This document shows, piece after piece, positions 9,760-21,163 of a stretch of DNA of 64,000 nt. Source of the stretch: Scoparia ambigualis (lineage: Eukaryota; Arthropoda; Insecta; Lepidoptera; Crambidae); assembly GCA_963921215.1 (NCBI GenBank), contig OY992502.1, positions 61,668,622 through 61,732,621 of the forward strand, written 5' to 3'. How positions within the stretch are numbered: the stretch's first letter is position 1; every line of letters begins with the position of its first letter. The notes below the pieces were generated by a model that saw only the letters and a program-made list of their open reading frames with translations, searched no databases and was not told where the DNA came from. The translations under genes and the position numbers were made by a program.

Positions 9760-11622
9760 TTATACATAAAGTAAACATTGTAAATGTAGTAAATATTTCC
9801 TATAATTGCGCTTAAATGAGCCAGCAGTAACATAATTCCTTAAGGGGGGAGGGATATTGTTCCAACATTTTGTGGATGAATAGCGGAAGCAACCTCTGAA
9901 AGCTGCTGTTCTATATCTTGAGCAAACAAGACGAGAGGCATCTCTACATGGACGGAGGGAAAATTGGAGCTTTTCGTAAAGATATGATGGGCTTTGTGAC
10001 TTGACAATGCCGAATAGCAAACAAGCAAAGTGGAGGGTACGTCTAGATTGCATATTCAATAATTTATTATTATTAATATAAGGAGAAATATGGTCTCTGT
10101 AGGGAACTGGGAAACAAAAGCGAATGCAAGAGTTTTGAACTCGCTGTATTAGCCTCTTGGTTCTAGATAGAAGACATCCGCCAATAACAGTATCAGCATA
10201 ATTGAGCTTTGACAAAATCAAAGATTCACAAAGCCGTATCCGGACATCTACACTGAGGTATTGGCGTATTTGATACAGCACTCTGAGCCTGTAATAGCAT
10301 TGGCGGACGATCTCCGACACATGCTTCTCGAATTTCAGCCCACCATCCATGAGTATACCTAAATTTCGGGCTTCGGTCACTTGCTCTAAGGTAGTCCCAT
10401 CAATTAACACGTTAGGAGAATGACTGTTTATATGCTCTATTTGAGATTTTGAACCCAAAACTAAGCATTTCGACTTATTAGGATTTAACAAGAGACCATT
10501 TCTGTGTGACCAATTCACGACCCGTTTCAGGTCTTCGTTAAGCTTCTCTACCGCAAAAGCAGTCTCATCAGCAGTCATGTCAGCACTGTACAATATAAAT
10601 AAAATCGGACCAAGTATTGATCCTTGCGGGACACCTGCAGCGACTGGAGAAGCTGCAGAATAACTTTTGCTACTATCATCATGACATACTCGTACCTCAA
10701 CTCTTTAAGAACGACCGCTCAAATAGCTTGCAAACCACTTTACAGTTGCATTATCGAAGCCGTAAAAGGTAAGTTTGGATAAAAGCAAGTCAATGTTGAT
10801 GCAATCAAATGCTCGAGAAAAATCTAGCAATACCAACATCGTACCCTCACCCATATCCTGGCCACATAAAATATCGTCAATCACGTCTAGTAACGCCGTA
10901 GCAGTGCTACGCCCTGCTCTAAAGCCTGATTGCTTCTGAGGCAAAATATTACATGAGTTTAGAAATGCCACAACCTGTAAACCAACTACTTTTTCCAATA
11001 TTTTTAACAAAAGAGGCAAAATGCTGATAGGCCTAAGATCTTTATAGTCTATAGGATTATTTATTTTAGGGAGAGGTTTGACAATACCCTCTTTCCAAAC
11101 ATCGGGAAAGGTGTTTGTTTTAATTGACAGGTTAACAATATTGGTGATAGCACTTAATGTACGTGGTAACGTCAACAAAATCATATCCAGATTTATACCG
11201 TCCACACCCATAGCATTACTAGAAATACCTCTAATGACCTTAGCAACTGTAGAATCATCAACCACATTCAATTTGAAGGTAGAAGAACCAAATCTAAAAA
11301 ACTCAAAGTATGTCAGTGTTGAGATATCTGTGTTATGTGAAACCGGGATGTTCAGAAAATGCTGGTTTATACAGTTAGGATCACTAATTCTAGCAGGAAG
11401 GTCTAATTCCTTTTTCTTAAAGTCAACAACATTTTTTTTTATATTTTTCCACAACAACTTAGAGTTCTTTATTTTTTCATTGATATGATATTGATAAAAG
11501 GCAGACTTTTCGCGAAACATGGCAGCACTAACAATACTCTTCAAGTCCTTATAATGTCGTTCATCTCTGTCTATCTTGCTTTTACGACTTTTAGCATGAG
11601 CAGCATCTCGCAGTTTTATCAT
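9760..11622 (-). pseudogene. LINE reverse transcriptase, catalytic box deleted
   Basis: The first open piece (11,622-10,705) contains the RT fingers and palm: SSNAMGVDGI, LRPISILPLLLKILEKV, QSGFRAGRSTATAL and LVLLDFSRAFDCI. A stop follows SYLSGRS. The second piece (10,593-9,760) opens in the middle of the palm and carries the thumb and C-terminus (LLLNPNKSKCLVLGS, TEARNLGILMDG, RDHISPYI). Between PQGSILGPILFILY and the helix ETAFAVEKLNEDL, the segment that should hold the Y/F-A-D-D active site is missing, replaced by a short SADMTAD-like join. This is an internal deletion of roughly 25-30 residues and would abolish polymerase activity. Confidence 0.85.
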
Positions 11623-11976
11623 TTCCCTGATGGTTTGATTTTTGATGATTACACAATCCAGGGATAATTACGCTCTTTGACAAGTGATAGCTTAACAGGG
11701 GCATGAATATCAAAAATGCTCAACAAGTAGGCATTAAAAGAGTAAACGCTAGCATTAACATCCAATCAGTCGCTCCCAGGGCACAGCATTCACACTACTG
11801 TCAAAAAGTTCAAACTTAATGTCCTTGATGGGACGTTAAGTTATCCATTTAGAGACTGGTTTTACTTTTTTGACATTTAAGGCACAAGAGACAAATGCAT
11901 GACTGCTAAGATCAGGTATGTGATCGACACAAAGATTAGTCACTTTAGCATTACTACAGATCACGTCTATAAGTGT

Positions 11977-12636
11977 CTAAGAGTGTGGAGTAAAATGTGT
12001 CGCCTGCTCAACGTGTTGCTGAAGATTCATTATTTGCAAAAAATGCATTAGTTGCTTAGTATTAGGGTCACAGGTCGATAAGAGGTTAATGTTAAAATCA
12101 CCTAAGAGAACAGTGTAATCATACGGAGGGAACGATCCTAATGTTTCAGTCAGTGCGTCAATAAAAACGTCCACATTGAGCCATGGCGGGCGATACGCGA
12201 TGCCCACGAGAAGTTTGTGACCGTTGAGCTTAATGCTGAGCCACATTTGCTCTACGGCAGGGGCATGCGGGTGTGGCAGTGTACGGGCATAGATACTGCG
12301 GCGGAGGTAAAAACCAACTCCGCCGCCGCGCGAGCGCACCCCCGTGTCTCGAGGCACATGACGCAGCTTGTAGTCAGGTAGTGACGGCGCACGCGCTTCC
12401 TCGCCAGTCCTGAGCCACGTTTCATTGACTGCCATTATATCTACCGCATGCCGCTGCATAGCTATGAGAAACTCATCGTGCCGCGTACCGAGTGACCCCG
12501 GATTTAAAAGGCCAATTTTCAAATTTTTATGCTTAATAAATTGAACGACGTAGGAGTAGAACACTTGAACATATTTACAATTGGTTAAAAACTTTTTTAA
12601 CATATACAGGTGACAATACTCAAGAGCATAAAACAT
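11977..12636 (-). pseudogene. LINE endonuclease domain (exonuclease-endonuclease-phosphatase fold)
   Basis: The family signal starts at LKIGLLNPGSLGTRHDEF and includes VDIMAVNETWLR (catalytic-region glutamate), RGGGVGFYLR, the YRPP block and LLGDFNINLLS. These are the ordered motifs of the AP-like endonuclease that nicks target DNA for target-primed reverse transcription. The first ~35 residues before this block look unrelated, so the true start is lost. The frame stops in the C-terminal part at THFTPHS. The next 350 bp (11,977-11,622) are a decayed linker to RT. Confidence 0.85.
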
Positions 12637-12710
12637 GAAACGTACAATGTTATTAAAAAATCCACTGTAAAAATATTGACATGAAATATTATACGAATCT
12701 ATTATAACAA

Positions 12711-12766
12711 TTAAAACATAATTTAAAACTCTTAAGATCTCTTAAGAGTTTTAAATTATGTTTTAA
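12711..12766. repeat. perfect 26-bp hairpin with 4-nt loop
   Basis: Left arm 12,711-12,736 and right arm 12,741-12,766 are exact reverse complements around loop ATCT. The arms are AT-rich and contain CTTAAG. It sits between the 5' end of the LINE and the MULE relic. Confidence 0.95.
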
Positions 12767-12987
12767 CAATAAAAATAAGCACCGAATCAAACGAATCACC
12801 GAAGCAAACAAATAATATACTTGCTAAAAGCAGAACTCCCAAGCAGCAAAAAATAAATATTTGTAGATTAAAATATTTAAAACAAATATGTAAAGGCAAA
12901 CGATCTAAGATACATTCAAAAAAAGATAAATGTTTTGAAAGGTTAGAAAATATTTGCATTTTTAGAATCAATAAATGTGGTGTTTAA
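12742..12987 (+). other. 82-codon open frame without ATG, unrecognised
   Basis: The frame is open from inside the right hairpin arm to a TAA at 12,985-12,987. The product would be Lys-rich (KINICRLKYLKQICKGKRSK). No start codon or splice acceptor is convincing. It may be an exon end of a DNA-transposon protein or chance. I do not assign a function. Confidence 0.2.
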
Positions 12988-13277
12988 TTATTAGCTAAAA
13001 TCCAAATCTTTCTCGAGATATATAATCACACAGAACAGGTGAATCATCATAAATGTCTAAGAAAATGAATTGTCTTTCTTTTTTTCTTGATAGTTTTATA
13101 GACATACGTGATATTAAGCATGTTCGCATGTTCGCATTTCTAAACGAAAACAATTAAATATGAAAATGTGGCTAGTCCTCAAATTTTTACCTATCAACGT
13201 GCCTCATTACGTTCTTACATATCTTCCCGAAATCAATTACCAACGTGTTAATGTAAGGTTTAGATTTGTTGTTAAAA

Positions 13278-14560
13278 ATGGGTGAATGTTTAATTGTAAA
13301 GACAAGACGCGATAAAGATTTATTGATTCACGAAGGATATTCCTATCATTTAAACAGAATACGAAATACGAAGTTCTACTGGCGGTGTACGAAAAAAGAT
13401 TCTACTCGGCGCAATGTGGCTATTTCAACAGTATGTACCAAAAATTATTATTATTATAAAAAATGTTGAACGTGTTCATTTATATATAGAATTAACTTTA
13501 AAAGCTAATATTAAACAAAAAGCCCACTATTTAATGGATGCACCCTCACAAATGGTTCAACGCTGCATTCAAGATACCTAGTATTTCCAACGATATACAT
13601 GCTGTTGTGATTCCCAATGAATTAACCAAAATAGGTAATAAAATTTTTCTTATCGTTCACTATACTCATAATGAAGAATCCGTAATCATATTTGGCACAA
13701 ATGAGAATTGCAAACTCTTAAGTGTAGCAAATTATTGGCTGATGGATGGAACGTTTACCTGTTGCCTCTCCCCGTTTAGCCAAATATATTCCATACATGC
13801 AATAGTCGGAACTCCAAACGGCATGCATAAAGTACATCTTTTAATTTATGGTTTACCTTCACATAAAACTGTAAAATGTTATGAAATATTTTTAGAAATC
13901 GTAAAAAGACACACACTAAACAAATGGATTATAAATTTGTGCCCACAAATTATTCTTACCGATTTTGAACGCGCAGCAATGAAAGCTATAAAAATGGTTT
14001 TCCCAGACTGCTTAAATAAACTTTGTTTTTTTTCATTTGAACCAAAGCATATGGCGTCACATTCAATCAGCCGGTCTCGCAAAACGTTACAACGTGATCT
14101 AGTTTTTGCCTATAAAATGAGACATATTGGTGCACCGGCATTTTTAGAGCCAATAGAAATTCTCAATGTGCTTGATATAATAAAACATGAAGTTTTATAC
14201 CTGATGAAGGTAAGAAAGTGATGCGATGATTTGAATATTTTTATGTCAATGGATCATCGAGAATTACAAAATTACATTAGCTCCAAAATGACAGTAAAAC
14301 TGCTTCCACCAATATTTCCTCCAAGGATGTGGTCAGTACATGACAGCCAACTTTCACATATACCATTATCTTAAAATACGCTGGAGTCGTAGCACAACAG
14401 GTGAAATACCTTATTAGGCCGGCAAAAATAAAACATTTTCAAAACAATAGTGGAGTTCCAGAAAGAACAAAAGCACACAGAATGCACTATCGAACTCATT
14501 AATTCCTCGGAACCAACGCGTAAGAGAAAAATATAAAATTACTAAGATAGGATTACCCAT
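13278..14560 (+). pseudogene. Mutator-like (MULE/Phantom-type) transposase with FLYWCH finger
   Basis: ATG at 13,278 opens a FLYWCH-type zinc finger (HEGYSYHLNRI, FYWRCTKKD, ISTVCTKNYY) that ends at 13,469. After a stop and frame change, 13,538-14,221 encodes the MULE catalytic core: WLMDGTFTCCLSPFSQIYSIH (first acidic residue in MDGTF), MHKVHLLIYGLPSHKT, and ILTDFERAAMKAI (second). Beyond 14,221, broken frames still show PPIFPPRMWSV and QKEQKHTECTIELINSSEP near 14,300-14,520, the usual C-terminal part. It would bind and cut terminal inverted repeats of its own family. No terminal repeats were identified around it. At least three frame breaks make it inactive. Confidence 0.8.
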
Positions 14561-14796
14561 CATTTGTCAGAAAAGGCTGATATGGACATAAAAATCTACT
14601 TAAATGGCTGGGCGCACATTTCTTATTTAATTAAACAAAATAATGTGTCCTATGAACTTTAGAATTGTTTTCATTAATCATAGTTGATTTGTTGTGTTTT
14701 TGTTTTGGCAATAATCATATTGTTTATGTAATAATATAATTGTTAATAAAAGTTATTTTCATTTGCAAATATTTTTTATTTAACCTTTCAAAACGT

Positions 14797-15066
14797 ATAA
14801 TCCTTAGATTTAGTTATTAGGAAGTGTCACACCATGCCTAAATAAGCTTTGTCGACGAATCCTTCTTTGTTGCAAGATTGTCGTTGTTTCGCTCATGATT
14901 GAATCGTTCTGTCGGCGAAACGTTCTTAGTGGAAAGGTTCTGTCGTCGATTTGCTTATGAATAAATCGTTCGGAGTTGAAAGGTTCTGCCGCTGAACAAC
15001 TAATAAACGAAACATTCTGTCGACGGCCTATCCAGCAGAGAAACGTTTGTCGGAGGTATGTTTCAG
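14797..15066 (+). repeat. left long terminal inverted repeat, 31-bp periodicity
   Basis: GTCG-type cores fall at 14,851, 14,880, 14,911, 14,942, 14,988 (as GCCG), 15,019 and 15,049, i.e. 29-31 bp apart except one interval that seems to have lost about half a unit. It is complementary to 18,713-19,002 with scattered differences. Confidence 0.85.
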
Positions 15067-15340
15067 AATCGTATGAAAGATATTTTTTTATTTTTAATGG
15101 TGTACCTAGAAAAACAAAGTTTGAATGACTCGAATTATTTTGCAATTTTTTGAACTTTGAATTATAAAATTTTGAATTGATTTTTAGTATGTATATTTAA
15201 ATTGAAAAATGTTTTTATCACCAATAAAATATGGGTATTTGGTCACCCATCTAATTACGTCACCGCCGTGAATATGGTAACTTAGCAATGCGAAACTGCT
15301 TAGCTAGCATTACAATGTAATAAATAAAAAATCTATTCGT

Positions 15341-15400
15341 GTGCTAAATCTTATCTAAATAGACTTAGATATCTTAATCTATTTAGATAAGATTTTGCAC
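15341..15400. repeat. ~28-bp hairpin, nearly perfect
   Basis: Arms starting GTGCTAAATCTTATCTAAAT and ending with its complement ...GATTTTGCAC match with about three mismatches around a very short centre. Confidence 0.9.
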
Positions 15401-15608
15401 AATAACATAGCAATTAGAAGTATTTTTTAAATCTTTTTTGCGTAAAAATGCTCAATTACACTTTAACCTCTTGTTTGGCATAACCAGTTGGTTTAGAGGT
15501 CAAAGCAATTGACATTTCCATTGTGTCTGGTTTGTGTCGCATGAGGGGTTAAGATAATGAAACGATGAAAATGACCACCTGACTGAAGTAGTCGTTTTTT
15601 GTTTGAGC

Positions 15609-15965
15609 TCAACACGTTTTGGGGGTTAAAGTTACTCGCGTCCGTAGGTTCACCATTGAGACCCTACACGTGACCCCTGGGTGGTACTTAATGTGTGACA
15701 CTGAATGAGTGGTAGAGCCACGCTGCGTTGCAGCACGCATTGGGCTGGTTCGCCCGGGGTAATACCACCCTCTTACGAATATCCGGCGTGAAATAATGGC
15801 ACTTGGTGCTGTTGTGTTTCGTCCGGCCAGTGAGAGTTCCGGAAGTCTCTTCCCCTCCCCCCCCTCACAATTTCTATTTCTCCCTAGGTAAGGGAGCGTT
15901 TTTTTAATATTAGAAGGAGGCAAACGAGCAGGCGACAACGAGGGAGAGCAATCACCGCCGCCCAT
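15609..15965 (-). repeat. dispersed lepidopteran-type repeat, copy 1
   Basis: Read on the minus strand it contains GGCGGCGGTGATTGC, GCCTGCTCGTTTGCCTCC, CTGGCCGGACGAAACACAAC, CAGCCCAATGCGTGCTGCAA and GGGGTCACGTGTAGGGT. A second copy lies at 34,333-34,705 in the opposite sense. Open frames across it are incidental. Confidence 0.75.
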
Positions 15966-15975
15966 GCAAAACCAG

Positions 15976-16035
15976 AGGAGTCGCAGATGCCTTTAAGAAA
16001 GGAATAGTCCTTTCTTAAAGGCATCTGCGACTCCT
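15976..16035. repeat. perfect 28-bp hairpin with 4-nt loop
   Basis: Arms 15,976-16,003 and 16,008-16,035 (AGGAGTCGCAGATGCCTTTA... and its complement) are exact, with loop ATAG. The outer flanks also mirror each other (TTTTTTTAATATTAG near 15,900 and its complement near 16,037-16,056), so it is an inverted duplication around the dispersed repeat's end. Confidence 0.95.
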
Positions 16036-16326
16036 ACTAATATTAAAAAAAACGTTTTGAAAGGCACGTAAAGCTGTTGGTCTCGGTTGTCGTAAGATGG
16101 TAGTCGTTAAGGGGGGTTAGGCGGTCAGCAAAAACTCCGGGCCCTCGCGGGTGTTGCGCGGTGCGGGGTCCGCGGTAATTTGTAAGCGCCTATCACATTT
16201 TTATCAAAAAAAAATGGCACCTCTGGTTGACACAGCAAGCGGTTAACGTCCCGGAGACGTTTGCATGTGCCGGGAATCACAAGACTACTGATCAATCTGA
16301 ATTTTTAAGAATGTGTGAGTCAAGGT

Positions 16327-16379
16327 GCCGGAATTCAGAATCTTAATTCAGATTCTGAATTAAGATTCCGAATTCCGGC
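16327..16379. repeat. 25-bp hairpin, 3-nt loop, one mismatch
   Basis: Arms GCCGGAATTCAGAATCTTAA.. and its complement flank loop ATT, with one mismatch. Confidence 0.95.
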
Positions 16380-16860
16380 TGTGTGAGGCCAGCCTTAGAC
16401 GCCATATTGTGTATACCACAGACTTATAATATGTGGTGTTATACAGGCTTAGACGCTTATGTGGATAAATAAAAATCAATTGCCACCATGTATGTTCGCG
16501 CATCACTTCAGAACGACTGCACCTATTTAGCTGATTCTTGTAAGACAAATAAATTGAAGGTATATTTTTACAATTATTTGAAGTTTATTACAATACTTAT
16601 ATACTTATATGTACTTATGTAATACAGCACGACTGTTTTCCGGAGGTGTAGGCAGTATAGGCAACGACCACAACAATTTGGTTAATAATTATTACAAAGT
16701 AATCAATCACATCAAAAAACTAAAACAAGGAGAAATCTCATAAACTCAAAGGCATAACATTTACATAGGTAATTTATATCATAGCCTAACGGCACTGACC
16801 TAACCACATGGACAGCACATGGAGATAGAAACCCACCACGATGGTCCAGTACTGCTACCC

Positions 16861-16996
16861 TATCGGCTAAAAAATATGAATATGGACATGGGCTTCATTT
16901 GACATTTGAATCGCATAATATGCCTATATAAGGACAAAATATGGGCTTCAAATGTCAAATGAAGCCCATGTCCATATCCATATTTTTTAGCCGATA
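16861..16996. repeat. 49-bp inverted repeat with 38-bp loop
   Basis: Left arm 16,861-16,909 and right arm 16,948-16,996 begin or end with TATCGGCTAAAAAATATG and match at all but one position. Confidence 0.95.
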
Positions 16997-17084
16997 GATC
17001 CGCTGGTCGTTGACGTCGTTGTACGTAGGTACGATAAGCAATGCCAACATTTTGCCAATCGGTCATTCGCCAGTCAGCAGTCAT

Positions 17085-18712
17085 GTAGTACGACTATCTC
17101 GGATCAAACCCACGTTATCTCAAAACAGGGCTACTTGACTCGCGATTGCTAAAAAAATAGTAGTATCCTCAACCGCGGCGAGTGTTGCTTTCAATAATTG
17201 TGATAATAATTTTTAAAGGTGAGTAGGTATCTCTCTACTGCTAGTATATCGCTGTGTTTTGATAAACAAGGATAAGTTTACAAAAAAGGTAAAGTGTCTA
17301 GCTAGAGTAAACGTGTATAATGTTTTTGTTGGTTTAGTAGTGCAGTTACTTATTATCAATTATTTTAAAAGTAAGTAAAATCTTGATAAGAAAGGATTAG
17401 GAGTTGATAAATTAGGTTCACGTGTCTAGTGTAAACTTTTGTTAATGTTTTTGTTGGTTTGTCAAAAATGTACGGAATATCGTTTTAACTGTGATTGACT
17501 ATAAATTATTGGTGTGAGTGTTTAAATATCAGTATGTGGTTTTATCCGAGTGCCTTGTGAGAGTTTTAATCACGTTTATGAATACGAGAATTTGTATGTC
17601 AAATTGCTACTCGTTTGTCAACAGGAGGGTGTCGATTCTCTTACGCTCCAGTAGAGTCGAATTTAGAGCATGCTGATTTAATAACTCCTAGACCTTGATC
17701 TTATTGATTTTGACTTTCGATCTTGATTTGATTATAGATTTAGATTTTGATCGGATCGTGTTTTTTATCAACTACGGGTAAGAGCTTGTCCTAAATCTCA
17801 CCTGACTGTAAGCGTGATAAGGCCGTAGGTGTAATCGAACTTCATCCAGAATCCTCAACCACAGGAACTGGCTATCTTATCTCTAAACTATCAGAACATA
17901 GCAATGCCATTAATTCACTTTGTCGTTAGCGCCAGACTTTAGATAAGATGGTGGTAGCTAGACACGCGGACTTAATAAGCCTTACCATCAACCATACCAA
18001 GTACACAAATATAAGATAGCTACCCGCTGGCAATTTAATGCGGCACCTCTGGATCAAAGACCGCTTGCTTAGCCTACCCTAATAGACCGAGATCGAGGGT
18101 TTCAAAATTGACATGCTAGAGTTGCTACTATAATGCCCTATACTTTTCTTATGTGTTTCAATCCAGCGGGGCTCCGCGAGCTTAGACTCATAAAACTAGT
18201 GGCAATGCTTTGATTGTTTAATTTATTAACCTAAGCTGGTCGCAATTAATCAAATAAAAAAACAATAAAATCATAGCACATTGCATAATCTATATCAGAC
18301 AATAATAACATTAGTAAAGTATGAGGTACCTATTTAGTATTGTTGTGTGTTACAATAATTTGTTCTGTCCTATATTGTTGTTTGTGTTTTTATTTATTTA
18401 ATTGACTGCGACCTGCTTAGTTGATTAAATTAAAACAACATGTTCCTAACAATAAATCAGTTGTGTTTTATATTCCGTATCCATTTTTTTGACCTTACTT
18501 TACCGAGTTACTACCTAACTTAATACAATTTACTATTAATATAATAAATTGTGTATCAAAACTTCGTAAAACGTGAAGAGCTTTGAGTTACATACATAAA
18601 AGTGGTACGCTTTTTCTGTTTGTATTCATTCTAATTACTTACAAAGGGCTCTGCTAGAAAGACTAAACTTTCTTTCTGAATTTCTCAGACATTAGTTTGA
18701 GTGTGTGAAAGG
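17085..18712. other. interior of the long-TIR element, no gene seen
   Basis: AT-rich, no domain-bearing frame on either strand. A short imperfect direct repeat (AATGTTTTTGTTGGTTT at about 17,319 and 17,442) is the only structure noticed. Confidence 0.5.
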
Positions 18713-19002
18713 ATTCTGAAACATACCTCCGACAAACGTTTCTCTGCCAGATGGGCAGTCGACAGAATGTTTCGTTTATGATCTGTTCAACGACAGAACC
18801 TTTCAACTACGAACGATTCGCCGACAGAACTATTTATTCATAAGCGAATCGACGACAGAACCTTTCCGCTAAAAACGTTTTGCCGACAGAACGATTCATT
18901 CATGAGCGAATCGACGACAGAATCTTTCACCAAAGAAGGATTCGTCGACAAAGCTTATTTAAGCATGGTGTGACACTACTAGTGACTAAATCTAAAGATT
19001 AT
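18713..19002 (-). repeat. right long terminal inverted repeat, exact 31-bp array
   Basis: The motif CGACAGAAC or CGACAGAAT starts at 18,760, 18,791, 18,822, 18,853, 18,884 and 18,915, with CGACAAAGC at 18,946: exactly 31 bp each time. A further unit CGACAAACG lies at 18,730. The outer edge reads GGTGTGACACTACTAGTGAC to GATTAT. Confidence 0.9.
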
Positions 19003-19077
19003 GTCAACTTAAATTTATTTATGTTACTAACTAATTCAATTAAATAACTCAACATATAGCTCATAAAAGTAAAAACA

Positions 19078-19808
19078 TTAGGTAGCAATTGTAACTGAGC
19101 CGGCCTCAGTCGAGCTAACAGCGTCCGGGCCAAAAACCCTAACAAGATCCGACTCCGTGCGCAAGCGGTGACGGGGAGTTTCCTTTCCAGGGTGTCGACG
19201 TGCAAATATCTTGCCATCTCTTGTCCAGATAAAACGCCAATCCAGGCGTGCTCCAATCTCCCTGGCGCGACGGAAGAAAAGACGGTTGGCACGGGTCAAT
19301 CGCTCGTTAAGGTAGAATCGACGGGGCGGATCCGGCAAGCCGAGTCCCTCGGTGGTGGCACCACGACGTACACGGGCCGCCTGTAGGAGTTCATCACGCA
19401 CCGCGCGACGCACCAGGCGAACAACTATAGGTCGCGGTCTAGAGGTTCCACTGTTTCCATTTGGCTCAGGTGTACGGCCAACACGCGTAGCACTAACCAA
19501 ATCTTGCTGAGCCAGCTGAACTCCAAGCTTATTTGCCAGGCTCATGACAATATGCTGCGTACCTTCTCCCTTTTGCTCGGGTATACATGATATCTCGATG
19601 TCATTTAGCAGAAGTTCTTGATCACGCTCGTTCAATTCGGCTTTCAACGACTCGACAGTAGACAACAAGGCCGCCGAGTGGCTGTCAGTTACCGGGCAAT
19701 CGCCGTCACGGCTCTCCAACTTATTGATGCGGGCGGTAAGTTGGTCTACGTGACTCTCACACACCGCCACACGCGACGTAAGCCCAGACAGTACCTCGTT
19801 GAAGCTTA
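19078..19808 (-). pseudogene. LINE ORF1 fragment with FP-like C-terminal domain
   Basis: A 230-residue open frame, extended upstream without a start codon to about 19,808 (SFNEVLSGLTSRVAV), has a coiled-coil segment (ARINKLESRDG...LLSTVESLKAELNERDQEL), then NDIEISCIPEQKGEGTQHIV, ATRVGR, RPRPIVVRLVRRAVRDELLQ and FYLNERLTRANRLFFRRARE. This order is known from insect LINE ORF1 proteins whose C-terminal half resembles baculovirus FP proteins; they bind element RNA. It ends with a proper stop at 19,078 but lacks the usual N-terminal PHD part, and no ORF2 follows: the sequence abuts the long-TIR element at 19,002. It is a truncated fragment with an intact frame. Confidence 0.7.
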
Positions 19809-20034
19809 AGCTTTACTTAGTTCTGTTAAAGTAATTTTTATGAAAATAAAACTTTATTAATAAAATGTTTAAGTTGCGCAGGCAAAGCCAGGGCGTGCAG
19901 CTATATCACGAAAAACGCTCGAACTTGACACTTTTCCTTATCTGGTCTTTTGTTCTCTGGGCTCCGCCTCCTGGCGAGCGCCCGCGCACGAAGCTGCCAT
20001 TCGATCGCGACACTCCGCAGCGGTCTCGATCCAG

Positions 20035-20980
20035 GGCCCCAATTCTCATTTTTCGAGATGTAGTCTCGAATCGAGTTTTGATTTCGATCTCTATCTCGAT
20101 AATCGACATTTTGTTCACGAATCTCCTATTCTCAGCGCTAATCAAAATAGACTTCGAGTTTTTTTTTGATAAATATTGCCATTCTTTTTAATGCAATCAA
20201 CTCGGGATGCGTTCCGTTTCACACGTTTCATCCGGTTTTAAACCGGTTGCAACTATGTACCTCAAATATTTTTACTGTAAAGGTATTTAAATGTATTGAA
20301 CCTGCTTTTTAATTAAAGAAGTAAATTTTTAATAAGTATCGAAAAATCATTATATTTGTTGTGATCAAATTTAATTTCCTTAAACAACTTGTATTGTTTA
20401 AAACGTGACGTATCGTCGATAAATTTAATGTTTTTTGTTTGTGGTTGTGTGCTTGTTTGGTGACGAAACGATCATTTTAGTATTCACAAGACACACACAA
20501 TGTCACAATGTCAACAAAAAATACCCAACGCCACAGCAGAAGCAGCTTCTTCTACAAACGTTGGAAGCCGATATACAGTTAAGGAGTGGAAATTTTTCTT
20601 CCACCTTTTAAAAAAAAGAGAGCGAGCTCTCTCAATATTTTAAATCACTTCCACGACAAAATTGGAAATTATCCACCGTAATTTCGCCGCTATTTAACGT
20701 TTCATTAGCTTCTCGTAGTCGAAATTACGTCTCGACCACTGCCGACCACTCGAAGCAATTCGAGCGGCTCTCCTTCGAGAAATGTCGAGTTCGAGATGTT
20801 CAGAATAACTAAATTGGATTACCACTCGATAAAGTTCGAATTCGAATCAAACTCGAAGTCGATTAGTGCTGAGAAGAGGAGATTCGTGAACAAAATGTTA
20901 ATAACGAGATTTTATGGTCGAGATAAAGATCGAAATCAAAACTCGATTCGAGACTACATCTCGAAAAATGAGAATTGGCC
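20035..20980. mobile_element. 946-bp MITE-like element with ~130-bp inverted repeats
   Basis: Ends GGCCCCAATTCTCATTTTTC and the complement of GGCCAATTCTCATTTTTC are followed inward by about 130 bp of inverted similarity rich in CGAGAT. Flanking 5-bp duplication TCCAG at 20,030-20,034 and 20,981-20,985. The interior has no transposase. Removing it rejoins LTR sequence of the CsRn1-type element. Confidence 0.85.
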
Positions 20981-20985
20981 TCCAG

Positions 20986-21162
20986 ACCCGACGGCGAATG
21001 CACGCCCAAACTTTGCCTCGCGCGCGCACTTAGGTCATAACGTAACGTAGGCTAGACTTAGGCTAGTTCCGAATTTGTACCTAGTTTTAATCATTTCGCC
21101 TAGTAAACGAAAGTTTCGCGAACAATAGTGTTTCCTTTATACATTCCCGTAGGACTGCTACA
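20986..21162 (+). repeat. 5' LTR, right part
   Basis: Nearly identical to 23,328-23,505 (ACGGCGAATGCACGCCCAAA ... GTAGGACTGCTACA), ending at the primer-binding site. Confidence 0.85.
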
Positions 21163-21163
21163 T

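Larger units (their letters stand above)
9297..12640 (-). mobile_element. 5'-truncated non-LTR retrotransposon (CR1/Jockey superfamily)
   Basis: Minus-strand LINE with apurinic endonuclease, reverse transcriptase and C-terminal domain, ending at a (TTCTA)n tail (plus strand TAGAATAGAATAGAA at 9,300-9,317). The same tail ends a second LINE at about 46,231, suggesting related families. ORF1 is absent. About 440 bp of 3' UTR separates the coding end (9,760) from the tail. It is dead: frames are broken and the RT catalytic box is deleted. Confidence 0.85.
14797..19002. mobile_element. 4.2-kb element with long inverted repeats made of 31-bp units
   Basis: The ends are inverted repeats of about 270-290 bp (14,797-15,066 and 18,713-19,002), starting ATAATCYTTAGATTTAGT and then AGTGTCACACCATGC. 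Most of each repeat is an array of ~31-bp units with a CGACAGAAC core. The interior (15,067-18,712) carries hairpins and one dispersed lepidopteran-type repeat, but I see no transposase. It could be a large non-autonomous transposon or a fold-back element. The target duplication is unclear. Confidence 0.75.

Noticed and set aside
14810..15145. 111-residue minus-strand open frame
   Set aside because: It is a by-product of the 31-bp units of the left inverted repeat and has no protein features.
15609..15965. 118-residue minus-strand frame
   Set aside because: It covers a dispersed repeat seen again at 34,333-34,705, where the frame is not kept.
18713..19002. CRISPR array suggested by the 31-bp period
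   Set aside because: Units are contiguous tandem repeats with no unique spacers, are mirrored at the other end as an inverted repeat, and the context is eukaryotic.
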